A DNA stretch of 64,000 nucleotides from Pseudidiomarina atlantica (GTDB taxonomy: Bacteria > Pseudomonadota > Gammaproteobacteria > Enterobacterales > Alteromonadaceae): contig NZ_JPIN01000012.1 in the NCBI RefSeq assembly GCF_000753735.1, positions 1 through 64,000 of the forward strand, written 5' to 3'. Each line of letters opens with the position of its first letter. Position 1 is the first letter of the stretch. Shown piece after piece: positions 8,084 through 17,231 of the stretch. Below the pieces are notes generated by a model that was not told where the DNA came from, searched no databases, and saw only the letters and a list, made by a program, of their open reading frames with translations. The translations under genes and the position numbers were made by a program.

Positions 8084-9700
8084 ATGACCTATAGAACTCT
8101 TTGTGCAACGCTTATGAGCTTAGCGCTCGTCGCGTGTTCTGAGCCAGCGCCGGAAGCCGAAACCAGCCAAGATCAGACGCAGATCAACCTCACCAGTTTC
8201 AAACAAGACGTAAAAACTTTGGCATCCGATGAGTTTCTCGGCCGCGGTCCTTTGACTGAGGGGGAGACGCTTACGATTGAGTACCTCGCCAAGCGCTATC
8301 AGGAAATGGGGATAGCTGGTGCCGTCAACGGTGACTACTTTCAACCTGTTGAAATTGCGCAGATCACACCAGATCCAGCGATGTCCTTAACGATTGGTGA
8401 TATTCAGTTGACGGCTGGAGAGCAATTCACCGCGCGCACCGAGCAATTACGAGAACAGATACAACTTAACAATTCTGAAGTTGTGTTTCTTGGCTATGGT
8501 ATTGATGCTCCCGAGTATAATTGGAATGATTTTGCAGATGTTGACGTCACCGGTAAAACCATCATTGTGCTGGTTAATGACCCCGGTTATGCCACTCAAA
8601 ATGACGACCTCTTTACCGGTAACGCAATGACTTATTACGGACGCTGGACCTACAAGTATGAGGAAGGAGCTCGTAAAGGAGCGGATGCAGTTTTTATCGT
8701 GCATGAAACAGCGCCAGCAGCTTATCCTTGGAGTGTCGTCGAGAGTTCAAATACCGGCAGCAAATATACCCTCATAGATGACGAAAAGAATGCATCACGC
8801 GTTCCGATCATGGGCTGGCTCGATCTAGCTTCAGCAGAAGCCATTTTCGCCCAAGCAGGCCTTGACTATCATTCCGAAAAAGCCCGTGCCTTGACTCCTG
8901 AATTCACTCCAGTGGCCCTAAAAAGTAAAGCGAATTTAACCCTAAACAATAGTATCCATATTGCTCAATCGCAGAATGTGGTGGCTGAGATAAAAGGATC
9001 AGAAAAACCCAATGAATATATTGTTATTGGGGCACACTGGGACCACTTTGGCAGTCGTGAAACTCCAGAGGGTCTTGAAATTTACAATGGCGCCATCGAT
9101 AACGCTGCTGGGGTGGCGGCAAAATTAGAGATGGCACGTCTACTCATGGCCATGCATCAACAAAAACCGTTTAAGCGCTCCATTCTATTCGCTGACTTTA
9201 CCGCTGAAGAAACGGGTCTCATTGGTTCCGAACATCTAGCTCGCGGCGGTATCGTCGATCCCGCGCAAATGGTTGCACTCCTCAATATTGATGGTATGAA
9301 CGTATTAGAAGCAACCGACTACGTTTTGCAATATGGTAAAGACATGTCAGAAATGGAGGACTATCTGGCGGCCGCAGCTGCTGCACAAGGCCGTGTGATT
9401 AAAATGGATCCACGCCCTGAAAATGGTTTGTTTTTCCGTTCAGATCATTTGTCTTTCGCCAAACAGGGAGTACCAAGCATTTTGTTTATGAATTTAGGAG
9501 ACAGTGACCCAGAGTATATAAGTCATCGTTACCACAAAGTCAGTGACGATTACTCTCCTGACTGGCCATTAGCTGGAGTAAAACAAGACATCGAGCTGAT
9601 GACCGCTATTGCCGTAGAGCTCGCTAACAATGATGACTGGCCAGCATGGAAAGCCGACTCGGACTTTAAGAAGCGCCGAGCGCAAGACCGTCCAGAATAA
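8084..9700 (+). CDS. secreted M28-family zinc aminopeptidase, lipoprotein
   Basis: The protein begins with a lipoprotein signal (LMSLALVAC-S, Cys at about residue 17), so it is probably anchored in the envelope. The catalytic domain shows M28 zinc-peptidase motifs in order: GAHWDHFG, NGAIDNAAGVAA, DFTAEETGLIGSEHL, LNIDGMN and FRSDHLSFAKQG, which supply the His/Asp/Glu metal ligands and the general base. The region of about residues 110-280 before them resembles a protease-associated insert. M28 enzymes remove N-terminal residues from peptides, consistent with scavenging protein-derived nutrients. I take the ATG at 8084; an in-frame ATG at 8072 is also possible. A strong terminator follows. 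Confidence 0.9.
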   Translation: MTYRTLCATLMSLALVACSEPAPEAETSQDQTQINLTSFKQDVKTLASDEFLGRGPLTEGETLTIEYLAKRYQEMGIAGAVNGDYFQPVEIAQITPDPAMSLTIGDIQLTAGEQFTARTEQLREQIQLNNSEVVFLGYGIDAPEYNWNDFADVDVTGKTIIVLVNDPGYATQNDDLFTGNAMTYYGRWTYKYEEGARKGADAVFIVHETAPAAYPWSVVESSNTGSKYTLIDDEKNASRVPIMGWLDLASAEAIFAQAGLDYHSEKARALTPEFTPVALKSKANLTLNNSIHIAQSQNVVAEIKGSEKPNEYIVIGAHWDHFGSRETPEGLEIYNGAIDNAAGVAAKLEMARLLMAMHQQKPFKRSILFADFTAEETGLIGSEHLARGGIVDPAQMVALLNIDGMNVLEATDYVLQYGKDMSEMEDYLAAAAAAQGRVIKMDPRPENGLFFRSDHLSFAKQGVPSILFMNLGDSDPEYISHRYHKVSDDYSPDWPLAGVKQDIELMTAIAVELANNDDWPAWKADSDFKKRRAQDRPE

Positions 9701-9720
9701 CAAGAAAACGAAAGTCTTTA

Positions 9721-9750
9721 AGCCCCTGCAACCTGCAGGGGCTTTTTTTT
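9721..9750 (+). terminator. rho-independent terminator of the M28 peptidase gene
   Basis: A GC-rich stem (AGCCCCTGCA, loop ACC, TGCAGGGGCT) is followed by eight T residues, 20 bases after the stop codon at 9700. It is a textbook intrinsic terminator on the plus strand. Confidence 0.92.
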
Positions 9751-9824
9751 ACTAAATAATTGACCGCGTAAGCTTAGAGAGATCTATCAACTCAATCGAC
9801 TCAGATCTAGCTCGTCAATTGTGC

Positions 9825-12440
9825 TTAAAATTGATAGCTCACAGCTACATCAATCGAGCGGCCGCGCGCATTGTACTGAGTGATATCGTAAAAGTACGCG
9901 CCTGCTGCTGGGTCAAAGGGCGGCTGACGATCGGCTAGATTTTGTACGGTGACGCTGACCACTGTGTCCTGCCATCCCGCGTAACTGACTTTGGTATTCA
10001 ATGCGGTATAGCTACTGACTTCTGGCCGCAGCCCTGGATTACTCGATGCAGTCGCAACGCGCTGTTGGTAGCTATGGGTGTAATCAGCACTGAGTGCGAG
10101 CGTCCAATGGTTCCGCTGCCACTTGGCCACGGTACGCCCTTGCCAACTTGGCAGTGCACCGAACTGGTTACTACCAGCACCATCAATCGGCGTTACACCG
10201 ACCACTAATGCTTGCTCGTAATCTAGCAAATGCGACCAATTCGAGACAATTTCAGCTGCTCCACCAAAGGCTGCAAAGCGATAGCTTAGATCCACGTCGA
10301 TGCCAGATACTGTGCGTGTTCCTTGGTTGGCATATTGGTTGGTAATGATCTGCAAGCGCCCTGCCTGATCGCGTTGCACACGATCCGCAAACGCTGCCTC
10401 ATTGTTGATAATGTACTGAGCATTGTCTGGCGAAATAATGTCGTCTTGTTCAATTTTGAAGTAATCAATGGCGGCACTGAACGCGCGCGTCGGTGACCAG
10501 ACGGCGCCAAAATTAACGTTGGTTGAACGCTCTGCCTCTAAATCAGCATTGCCGCTGCGTAATTGCGTAAAACCGCGGCGCACGCCCGGTTCAACCGGAT
10601 CATTTGGGTCAATGACAGAACCATAACTAATGGTGTTACTTTGTGAGATTTCTGGCAATCCCGGAGCGCGGAAGCCGCGTGACCATGAACCACGGAACAA
10701 CCATGCGTCATTGAGTAAGTAGTAGGCCGATACTTTTGGCGAAACCGCACTACCAAAATCATCGTAGGAATCTGCGCGCACGGCAGTATTCACATTCAGT
10801 CCGGCAGCTAAAGGAAGATCAAGTTCGACATAACCGGCAATCACTTCGCGTTCGCCATTTATCAAGTTAATCGCCGGGCGTAATTCGGTACCAGACAAGA
10901 CCTCTTCAGATGTGCCAGCATCCATTTGCTCGTTCCGCCAATCAATTCCGGTAGCAAACCCTACGTCGCCATGTGGCCAATACGCCAAGACGCGAGAGGC
11001 CGTCAGGTTAGCCGATTGCAGTTGATAAAACCCTGGACGGCGAGTTGCGATGCGCAGCGCAGCAATCGACTCCGCACTATTTTCACCACCAAAGAAATCG
11101 TACTCACCACTGGCTAAATAATCTTCGAACGTGTAACGATTGACAAAATTACTTACGTATTCACGCTGACGACTCTGCGACTGCAAGACGTTCAAATTAA
11201 CATCCCAAACATTTCCAGAGTAGCGAGCACCAACTAAAAAGCGGTTAAAGATCTGATGATTGGACTTCAATCGCGCACCGACATCAAAAAAGGTATGTTC
11301 AAACGGCAATGGCGCGTCGGTGGGGTTGTCAGGGTGACCCACTGGCAGCTCTACCGGAATATTCACTAAAGTGCCCGTTGCGCGGTCGTAGGCACGTAAA
11401 CCTGCACCGACGCTAAGTGGCGCGCCAAAGGTGTGACTGGACTTGTTATCGCTGTAGAGAACTTCACCGACCAATTCAAGCTCACTGTTGACCAAATACG
11501 TACTTTGCACCGACAGTTGCCGACGGCTCACTTCGGGTTGCAAGGTATTGTAAGGCTGCGCATTAAACGCACAAACTTGACCGTCGCGATTAGGCGTGAA
11601 ATCACTCCAGTCGCGTAGCTCTGATTCACCAGGACACTCGGCAAACGGCCGTGGTTGCTGCGGATCATCCAAATAGTTGCCACCTTGGGTAGACCACCCC
11701 GCAAGACGCCCACCCGGTTGATCACGAAAATCGCCGCTACGCGTCAGCTCGCGTTCACTGGCATTCAGCTCGTCACGCTCCAACGCATCCAGACTCAGGG
11801 TGATGTTGTAACCATCAGCATTGAGCGAACCGAAACCCGTCACGATCCCCGCGCTGTATTGATTCAAGCCGCCTTCTGTGGCTGTCCCTGCCGAAGCAGA
11901 AACTTGTGTGCCCTGATAATCGCGCCGCAGAATAATGTTGACCACGCCTGCTATCGCGTCGGAACCATAAGCGGCTGAGGCGCCGTCTTTGAGCACTTCA
12001 ATACGCGCTACGGCGCTAAGCGGCAATGCGTTCAAATCGACAAAGGTATCTTGCGTACCCAACGCAAAGCCGTAGTTTGACACCCGTTGACCATTCACCA
12101 ATAACAAGGTGTTTTTGGGGCTCAACCCACGTAAGGCAATCGACGCCGAGCCAGCCGAAAAGCTACTGGTAAATTGCTCGTCGTAGCTATTGCCAGTATT
12201 GACCGTTAAATCGCGTAACACATCCGTTAACGTAACTTTTCCGCTTAATGCGATATCTTCCGCCGACACCACTTGCAACGGTGTCGCGTCCTCATTGTGG
12301 GTACGGCGAATGTGCGAACCCGTGACCTGAATACGCTCAACTTTGGCTTCATTCTGATTTGCCAAAGACAGTGGAGATGCTGCTGCAGCAGCGACGCCTA
12401 CAATAGAAACAGCTAGGTAGGACGTAAAACTCTTAGACAT
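9825..12440 (-). CDS. TonB-dependent receptor, MetJ-box controlled
   Basis: This is an 871-residue outer-membrane receptor. A signal peptide (about residues 1-27) is followed by a TonB-box-like stretch and a plug domain (TPLQVVSAEDI, LLLVNGQRVSNYG, RIEVLKDGASAAYGSDAIAG). A beta-barrel of about 650 residues ends in Phe (VAVSYQF), the usual signal for outer-membrane assembly. Such receptors import large or scarce nutrients using TonB energy. The substrate is not evident from the plug. Four tandem MetJ-like boxes at 12479-12510, 39 bases before the start, suggest it is repressed when methionine or S-adenosylmethionine is plentiful. It may therefore carry a methionine-related compound, a cofactor such as a corrinoid, or peptides. 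Confidence 0.9.
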   Translation of the reverse strand: MSKSFTSYLAVSIVGVAAAAASPLSLANQNEAKVERIQVTGSHIRRTHNEDATPLQVVSAEDIALSGKVTLTDVLRDLTVNTGNSYDEQFTSSFSAGSASIALRGLSPKNTLLLVNGQRVSNYGFALGTQDTFVDLNALPLSAVARIEVLKDGASAAYGSDAIAGVVNIILRRDYQGTQVSASAGTATEGGLNQYSAGIVTGFGSLNADGYNITLSLDALERDELNASERELTRSGDFRDQPGGRLAGWSTQGGNYLDDPQQPRPFAECPGESELRDWSDFTPNRDGQVCAFNAQPYNTLQPEVSRRQLSVQSTYLVNSELELVGEVLYSDNKSSHTFGAPLSVGAGLRAYDRATGTLVNIPVELPVGHPDNPTDAPLPFEHTFFDVGARLKSNHQIFNRFLVGARYSGNVWDVNLNVLQSQSRQREYVSNFVNRYTFEDYLASGEYDFFGGENSAESIAALRIATRRPGFYQLQSANLTASRVLAYWPHGDVGFATGIDWRNEQMDAGTSEEVLSGTELRPAINLINGEREVIAGYVELDLPLAAGLNVNTAVRADSYDDFGSAVSPKVSAYYLLNDAWLFRGSWSRGFRAPGLPEISQSNTISYGSVIDPNDPVEPGVRRGFTQLRSGNADLEAERSTNVNFGAVWSPTRAFSAAIDYFKIEQDDIISPDNAQYIINNEAAFADRVQRDQAGRLQIITNQYANQGTRTVSGIDVDLSYRFAAFGGAAEIVSNWSHLLDYEQALVVGVTPIDGAGSNQFGALPSWQGRTVAKWQRNHWTLALSADYTHSYQQRVATASSNPGLRPEVSSYTALNTKVSYAGWQDTVVSVTVQNLADRQPPFDPAAGAYFYDITQYNARGRSIDVAVSYQF

Positions 12441-12478
12441 TGAAAACCTCTTCTTTAGTGAATAGCGACAACATTATT

Positions 12479-12510
12479 AGACGTTTAGATGCTTGGACGT
12501 CTAAATGTAC
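12479..12510. promoter_or_regulatory. tandem MetJ boxes
   Basis: Four adjacent 8-base units read AGACGTTT, AGATGCTT, GGACGTCT and AAATGTAC. Against the MetJ consensus AGACGTCT, the first and third match at seven of eight positions; the others are weaker. Tandem 8-mers with strong and weak units are the normal layout of MetJ operators in gammaproteobacteria. The array lies 39-70 bases upstream of the TonB receptor start, where repression is expected. Confidence 0.75.
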
Positions 12511-12594
12511 ATTAGCTTTTCAACTAAAGAAACCCCTTTTAATAATTTTTTATGATTAACAAATAGGGGAACAACGGCGAGGCATTGTTGTGCC

Positions 12595-13686
12595 TCACGG
12601 TTGTAATGCGGCTTGATTTAGCGCTTGAATCGCAAAACTACCCAACCAATGCCCGCCTTCATAACTATCACCAATCAGATTTGGGTAAGAATAGGCCATA
12701 TGTTGGTCAGCAACAGCGCGTAAGTGGGCGTACTGCGGGTAGGCAGTCGCCAGCGTATATAAATTCCACGCGCGGCTGAAATTGAGGCCATCTAAATGCA
12801 CGAGTTTGCCATCGGTGCGGTCGCTGACTTTACCGACTTCCAGACTGTAATCTGGGTCGGCGAGCTGCGGCATAAACGCTTGCAGCCATGGTAAAAACTT
12901 ATCGGCAGGCAATACCCGTTGCATCAAGCCAATTTCTTCAAGGCATGGCGAAATAAAGTCATAGCCACTCGGTTCCCAGCTAATGGGGCAGTTCTCGTCG
13001 GCGCTGAAATAGTTTCGAGCACGCGCTTCAATCAGCTGTTGCAATTCGGTGAGCCCTTGATTGACCGCATAATCGTGCGCAAAGCTTAAGCCAAATGCGG
13101 TATTGCTGTGTTCCCCGACTCGGACCGGGTACAACAACTGTGGTAGGAATTCCATATAGCGCTGCACGATGACATCCACCAACGGTTGCAAGTTGGCGGC
13201 ATACTCCGCTGCTTTTGGGTCATCCCATGCTTTAAGCTCATCTGACAACTTCAATAACCACGCCCAACCATAGGTACGCTCAAACGACTTGTTGATATCT
13301 TTGCTAAAGAAAGCTGCTTCTTGCTGACCGTTTTCAGCGGTGAGATTGCGATCCAGAATCGCCCGTGCCTCATCGGCATGCTCCATTTCCGGAAACTGCC
13401 GCAGCAAAGTCACCAGCGACCAATAGCCGTGCGCGGCACTGTGCCAATCGAAGCAACCGTAAAAAATGGGGTGATGTTGCGCCGGTTCTTTTAAATCATC
13501 AGCGCTGCCCAACACAATGCCAGTTTTGTATGGGTACGGTGTTTCAACGCAATGCAGCGGTAAGGTGATCAATTTGTCCGCTTCAACGGCAGTTAATGAA
13601 TGTGCATCTTCGCTTGCCACGGCGGCTTGCGTCAGTACGCTGCTCACGCTAAGTAGCGCGGCATAGGCGAGTTTCCGAGTTTTCAT
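12595..13686 (-). CDS. DUF2891 family secreted protein
   Basis: The protein of 363 residues starts with a cleavable signal peptide (about residues 1-24) and continues as a DUF2891 protein. Recognisable segments are HHPIFYGCFDWHSAAHGYWS, EHSNTAFGLSFAHDYA and the C-terminal SYEGGHWLGSFA. The domain is rich in helices and aromatic residues, like alpha/alpha-barrel sugar-active proteins, but no biochemical function has been established to my knowledge. The conserved His, Trp and Asp residues suggest an enzyme acting outside the cytoplasm. It stands alone, divergent from the blaI-like gene. Confidence 0.85.
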   Translation of the reverse strand: MKTRKLAYAALLSVSSVLTQAAVASEDAHSLTAVEADKLITLPLHCVETPYPYKTGIVLGSADDLKEPAQHHPIFYGCFDWHSAAHGYWSLVTLLRQFPEMEHADEARAILDRNLTAENGQQEAAFFSKDINKSFERTYGWAWLLKLSDELKAWDDPKAAEYAANLQPLVDVIVQRYMEFLPQLLYPVRVGEHSNTAFGLSFAHDYAVNQGLTELQQLIEARARNYFSADENCPISWEPSGYDFISPCLEEIGLMQRVLPADKFLPWLQAFMPQLADPDYSLEVGKVSDRTDGKLVHLDGLNFSRAWNLYTLATAYPQYAHLRAVADQHMAYSYPNLIGDSYEGGHWLGSFAIQALNQAALQP

Positions 13687-13787
13687 TGAGTGATACTCCT
13701 GGAATCAGTAGGTAGCTACAGCTTAAAACAACTGTACCACTGTCGACCATCTATTTGTGCGATTCGTCAACACACAAACTTGCATAA

Positions 13788-13824
13788 CTACAAATGTAGA
13801 TATATGCTTCAACTACAACTGTAG
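13788..13824. promoter_or_regulatory. tandem BlaI-type operators
   Basis: Two perfect palindromes, CTACA-AA-TGTAG at 13788-13799 and CTACA-AC-TGTAG at 13813-13824, lie 17-53 bases before the BlaI-like start with centres 25 bases apart. TACA-nn-TGTA cores are the known binding sites of BlaI/MecI repressors, so the pair is very probably autoregulated. Confidence 0.88.
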
Positions 13825-13840
13825 AGATAAAGAGGCTTTC

Positions 13841-14215
13841 ATGTCACTTTCGGATTTTGAACTCGAGGTCATGCAACTGCTTTGGGAACTTGAAGAAGCA
13901 ACTGCACCGCAACTTCACAAGTTAATTGCGCAACGGCGACCGGTAAAATACACCACGGTCAAAACAATCATCGACCGCTTGGAGAAAAAGGCCGCTCTCC
14001 AGCGTAGTCGCACCGAAGGCCGAACTATTTTCTACGCGCCACTCACGGTTAAAAAGGACGTTCGCGGTTCATTACTTAAAGACTTTATCAACAAGGTGTT
14101 TCTTGGCAAAAGTCAACCACTTGCCGCGCATATCCTTGAAGAAGAAGAGCTCTCAATCGACGATATCGAGTATCTTGAAAAGCTCCTGAAAGAGCGCAAA
14201 CAGGAGCTGCAATAA
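13841..14215 (+). CDS. BlaI/MecI/CopY-family transcriptional repressor
   Basis: This winged-helix repressor of 124 residues belongs to the BlaI/MecI/CopY family. The N-terminal DNA-binding domain contains FELEVMQLLW and the recognition region KYTTVKTIIDRLEKK, followed by a C-terminal dimerisation region rich in Glu and Lys. Family members bind TACA/TGTA palindromes and are cleaved when a partner M56 metalloprotease senses a signal. I use the ATG at 13841, immediately after the tandem operators, rather than the longer open frame that runs through them. Its stop overlaps the start of the M56 gene (TAATG). No beta-lactamase or copper gene is adjacent. Confidence 0.92.
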   Translation: MSLSDFELEVMQLLWELEEATAPQLHKLIAQRRPVKYTTVKTIIDRLEKKAALQRSRTEGRTIFYAPLTVKKDVRGSLLKDFINKVFLGKSQPLAAHILEEEELSIDDIEYLEKLLKERKQELQ

Positions 14216-15501
14216 TGCTCATCTATTTTGTCCTCAACAGCGCGATAGCATTTGTTGCACTTACCCTCATCCGCTTTGGCCATGGCAGTCCGCGCAGCAA
14301 CTATTATCTGTCGACTTTTGCACTAGCGACATGGCTTATTCCCTATCATTGGATCGCCCAGTGGGCCGCGCATCAAACCATCGTCAATCCGCTCATTCTA
14401 AGGCAAGTTCAGCAACAAGTTGGAACGCTACTACCGACGACAAACATGATCTCAGTGACCAGCGCTGAAGCGCCTACCACGGTGCTCGTTGTCCTGCTGA
14501 CACTCGGCGGTGGTTACTTCATTTTGACTCTACTGCAAAATGTTAGAGCGACGCGCAGCATCTTGGATGCTCCATGTTTTCATCACGATTTCAAATTGAG
14601 CGAACATTACAAGACCCCCATCTACCGCTCAACACATGTGTCTACCGGGCTGCTGTTGGGTTTACGCAAGCCGAAAATCGTCATCGCTGCTGATCTGCAA
14701 GATCCGCAGCAAATCGATATTGTGGTCGCGCACGAACGTACCCATCAACGCCGCCACGACAACCTGCGATTGTTATTTCTTTCGTACATGGCGTGTCTGT
14801 TCTGGTGGAATCCGTGGGTGCGATGGTTGGTGCAGCGCAATCGATTTTTAATTGAAGCGCTTTGCGACGCGCAAACTGGCGACCATTTGGGGCGCGTTTT
14901 TTATCTCGAACAACTCGCATCTCTGCTACTAACTCGGCAACAACGCACTCGGCACCCCATTGCCAACGCCGCGCTGTCAAAAAAGCGAAATAACATTGAA
15001 CGTCTACAGCTACTCAAGGAACCTAACCGTATGACACTACCCAAAATGCTCATGTACAGCTTTGTTTTCTGTGTATCACTTAGCGCTGTCACTTGGACTA
15101 GTTTTGCCTCTGCACTGACGCCCATGGTGGAATCCACCAAGGCAGATAGCAAGGGTGCTCTCATTGAGTTTGACATTGAAATAACCGAATACGATGACAC
15201 GGCAGGCACAAGTGTCTCACGATCAGAACTATCGGTTTGGGTTGATTTCAATAAGCGCGCGCGGGTGCAGATTGGCGAGAATTACCGTTTCGATTTTACC
15301 ATCTCCGATCGCGATGATAGCGCCGCGGTCGACATGGAAATTGTCGATCTCAGAGGGGCCGAGCCGCAAGTCATTGCCAGTCCAAGTATGCGCATAGCCT
15401 ATGGCAAATCGGGCTTGATCGAGATCGCCAACGACACTCAAACAAGCCCTGAATTTTCAGTTCGACTGCAACTCGAACGTGCGACGCAACCGCGCTCATA
15501 A
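14215..15501 (+). CDS. M56-family sensor metallopeptidase (BlaR1-like)
   Basis: This membrane protein of 428 residues pairs with the BlaI-like repressor. Several N-terminal membrane helices flank the M56 zinc protease site HERTHQRRHD (HExxH, about residues 174-183). Another membrane helix at about 275-300 (LMYSFVFCVSLSAVTWTSFA) leads to a C-terminal domain of about 125 residues, predicted outside. In classical BlaR1 this C-terminal part is a penicillin-binding sensor of about 250 residues. Here it is short and beta-rich and has no SxxK or KTG penicillin-binding motif. The signal sensed is therefore probably not a beta-lactam. Confidence 0.88.
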   Translation: MLIYFVLNSAIAFVALTLIRFGHGSPRSNYYLSTFALATWLIPYHWIAQWAAHQTIVNPLILRQVQQQVGTLLPTTNMISVTSAEAPTTVLVVLLTLGGGYFILTLLQNVRATRSILDAPCFHHDFKLSEHYKTPIYRSTHVSTGLLLGLRKPKIVIAADLQDPQQIDIVVAHERTHQRRHDNLRLLFLSYMACLFWWNPWVRWLVQRNRFLIEALCDAQTGDHLGRVFYLEQLASLLLTRQQRTRHPIANAALSKKRNNIERLQLLKEPNRMTLPKMLMYSFVFCVSLSAVTWTSFASALTPMVESTKADSKGALIEFDIEITEYDDTAGTSVSRSELSVWVDFNKRARVQIGENYRFDFTISDRDDSAAVDMEIVDLRGAEPQVIASPSMRIAYGKSGLIEIANDTQTSPEFSVRLQLERATQPRS

Positions 15502-15509
15502 CAGCATGA

Positions 15510-17099
15510 TTAGCTTGGTAGTTGCGCCAAATATTCGTCGTAAGTACCGGCAAAATCGCGCATGCCGGTTTCGGTCAGTTCGATGATGCGCGATGCCAAT
15601 GACGACACAAATTCGCGATCGTGGCTGACAAACAATAAGGTGCCATCGTAGTGCTCAAGAGCTAAGTTGAGGGCTTCGATGGACTCCATATCCAAGTGGT
15701 TGGTGGGTTCATCCATGATCAAGATATTCGGGCGCTGCAGAATGAGCTTACCGAAAATCATCCGACCTTTCTCGCCACCTGACAAAATCGTAACCGGCTT
15801 CTTAATGTCATCTTGTGAGAACAACATGCGACCCAATACGCCACGAATCGCTTGTTCGTCGTGATGCGGTTGCTTCCATTGGCTCATCCAATCAAACACG
15901 GTCAGCTTTTCTTTGAACCAGTCGGCGTGATCCTGCGCGTAATAACCGATGTTGACGTTTTCTGACCACTTGATCAGGCCGCTGTCCGCTTGTTGTTGGC
16001 CAACCAAACACTTGAGCAAAGTTGTTTTACCGATACCGTTAGCGCCAATAATCGCGACTTTTTCGCCAACTTCGATCATCGCGCTGATATTGCGCAGCAC
16101 TTGCAGGTCGTCAAAAGCTTTATGCACACCTTCCATTTCCAGCGCTAGACGATAGAGTTTTTTGTCTTGCTCAAAACGAATGTAAGGACTGATGCGGCTA
16201 GAGGCCTTGACTTCGGCCAGCTGGATCTTCTCAATTTGCTTAGCGCGCGACGTCGCCTGCTTAGCTTTTGAAGCGTTCGCTGAGAAGCGACTGACAAACT
16301 GCTGCAACTCAGCAATTTTCTCTTTTTTCTTGGCGTTGTCGCTAAGCAATTGTTCGCGCGCTTGGGTTGCTGCGAACATATACTGATCGTAGTTGCCAGG
16401 GTAGACGCGGAGCTCGCCGTAATCGATATCGGCCATGTGCGTGCAGACGCTGTTTAAAAAGTGACGGTCGTGCGAGATGATGATCATGGTCGCTTGGCGC
16501 TCGTTCAACACATTCTCCAGCCAGCGAATGGTGTTGATGTCCAAGTTGTTGGTCGGTTCGTCGAGCAGCATGATGTCTGGCTCAGAGAATAGTACTTGCG
16601 CAAGCAACACCCGTAGCTTCAAACCCGGCGCCAGCTCGCTCATCAAACCAAAATGTGCTTCTAATGGAATTCCCACGCCAAGCAGCAACTCGCCCGCTCG
16701 CGACTCAGCGGTGTAACCATCCATTTCGGCAAAGGCGACTTCAAGGTCGGCCACGCGCATGCCGTCGTCTTCACTCATTTCTGGCAAAGCGTAAATGCGA
16801 TCACGCTCTGCTTTCACTTGCCAGAGCTCTTCGTGACCCATAATAACCGTGTCGACCACCGAGTACTGCTCGTACGCGAACTGGTCCTGGCGTAATTTAC
16901 CGACGCGCATATTCGGCTCAATCGAGACATTTCCCGCTGACGGCTCTTGCTCGCCACTCAAAATTTTCATGAAGGTCGATTTACCGCAACCGTTGGCGCC
17001 AATCAGGCCGTAACGATTACCTTCACCAAATTTTACGGAAATGTTCTCAAATAGAGGCTTGGCACCAAATTGCATGGTGATATTTGCAGCAGAAATCAC
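15510..17099 (-). CDS. ybiT: ABC-F family ATPase, YbiT type
   Basis: This 529-residue protein has two ABC ATPase domains in tandem and no membrane segments, as in the ABC-F family of ribosome-associated translation factors. The first domain has Walker [10 protein letters not shown] and Walker [13 protein letters not shown]; its signature region is the degenerate [12 protein letters not shown] characteristic of YbiT. The second has [18 protein letters not shown] and [12 protein letters not shown]. The interdomain linker is rich in Lys and Glu. The length matches E. coli YbiT. It is convergent with the M56 gene (8-base gap) and divergent from the amidase. Confidence 0.92.
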   Translation of the reverse strand: MISAANITMQFGAKPLFENISVKFGEGNRYGLIGANGCGKSTFMKILSGEQEPSAGNVSIEPNMRVGKLRQDQFAYEQYSVVDTVIMGHEELWQVKAERDRIYALPEMSEDDGMRVADLEVAFAEMDGYTAESRAGELLLGVGIPLEAHFGLMSELAPGLKLRVLLAQVLFSEPDIMLLDEPTNNLDINTIRWLENVLNERQATMIIISHDRHFLNSVCTHMADIDYGELRVYPGNYDQYMFAATQAREQLLSDNAKKKEKIAELQQFVSRFSANASKAKQATSRAKQIEKIQLAEVKASSRISPYIRFEQDKKLYRLALEMEGVHKAFDDLQVLRNISAMIEVGEKVAIIGANGIGKTTLLKCLVGQQQADSGLIKWSENVNIGYYAQDHADWFKEKLTVFDWMSQWKQPHHDEQAIRGVLGRMLFSQDDIKKPVTILSGGEKGRMIFGKLILQRPNILIMDEPTNHLDMESIEALNLALEHYDGTLLFVSHDREFVSSLASRIIELTETGMRDFAGTYDEYLAQLPS

Positions 17100-17231
17100 G
17101 ATAGTATACCCGATGAAAAAATAGGCGCGTAATCTACGCGTTTTGGCGCGGAATTGCTAGGGAAGTTTTGTCTGATATCTTTACATTCTGCAGTGCTTGG
17201 ACAACGATAGGGTTCCAAAGAGGGGTAAGCC

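Noticed and set aside
12579-12596. GAGGCA-TTGTTG-TGCCTC hairpin as the DUF2891 gene terminator.
   Set aside because: The stem overlaps the end of the coding region and no U-tract follows on the minus strand.
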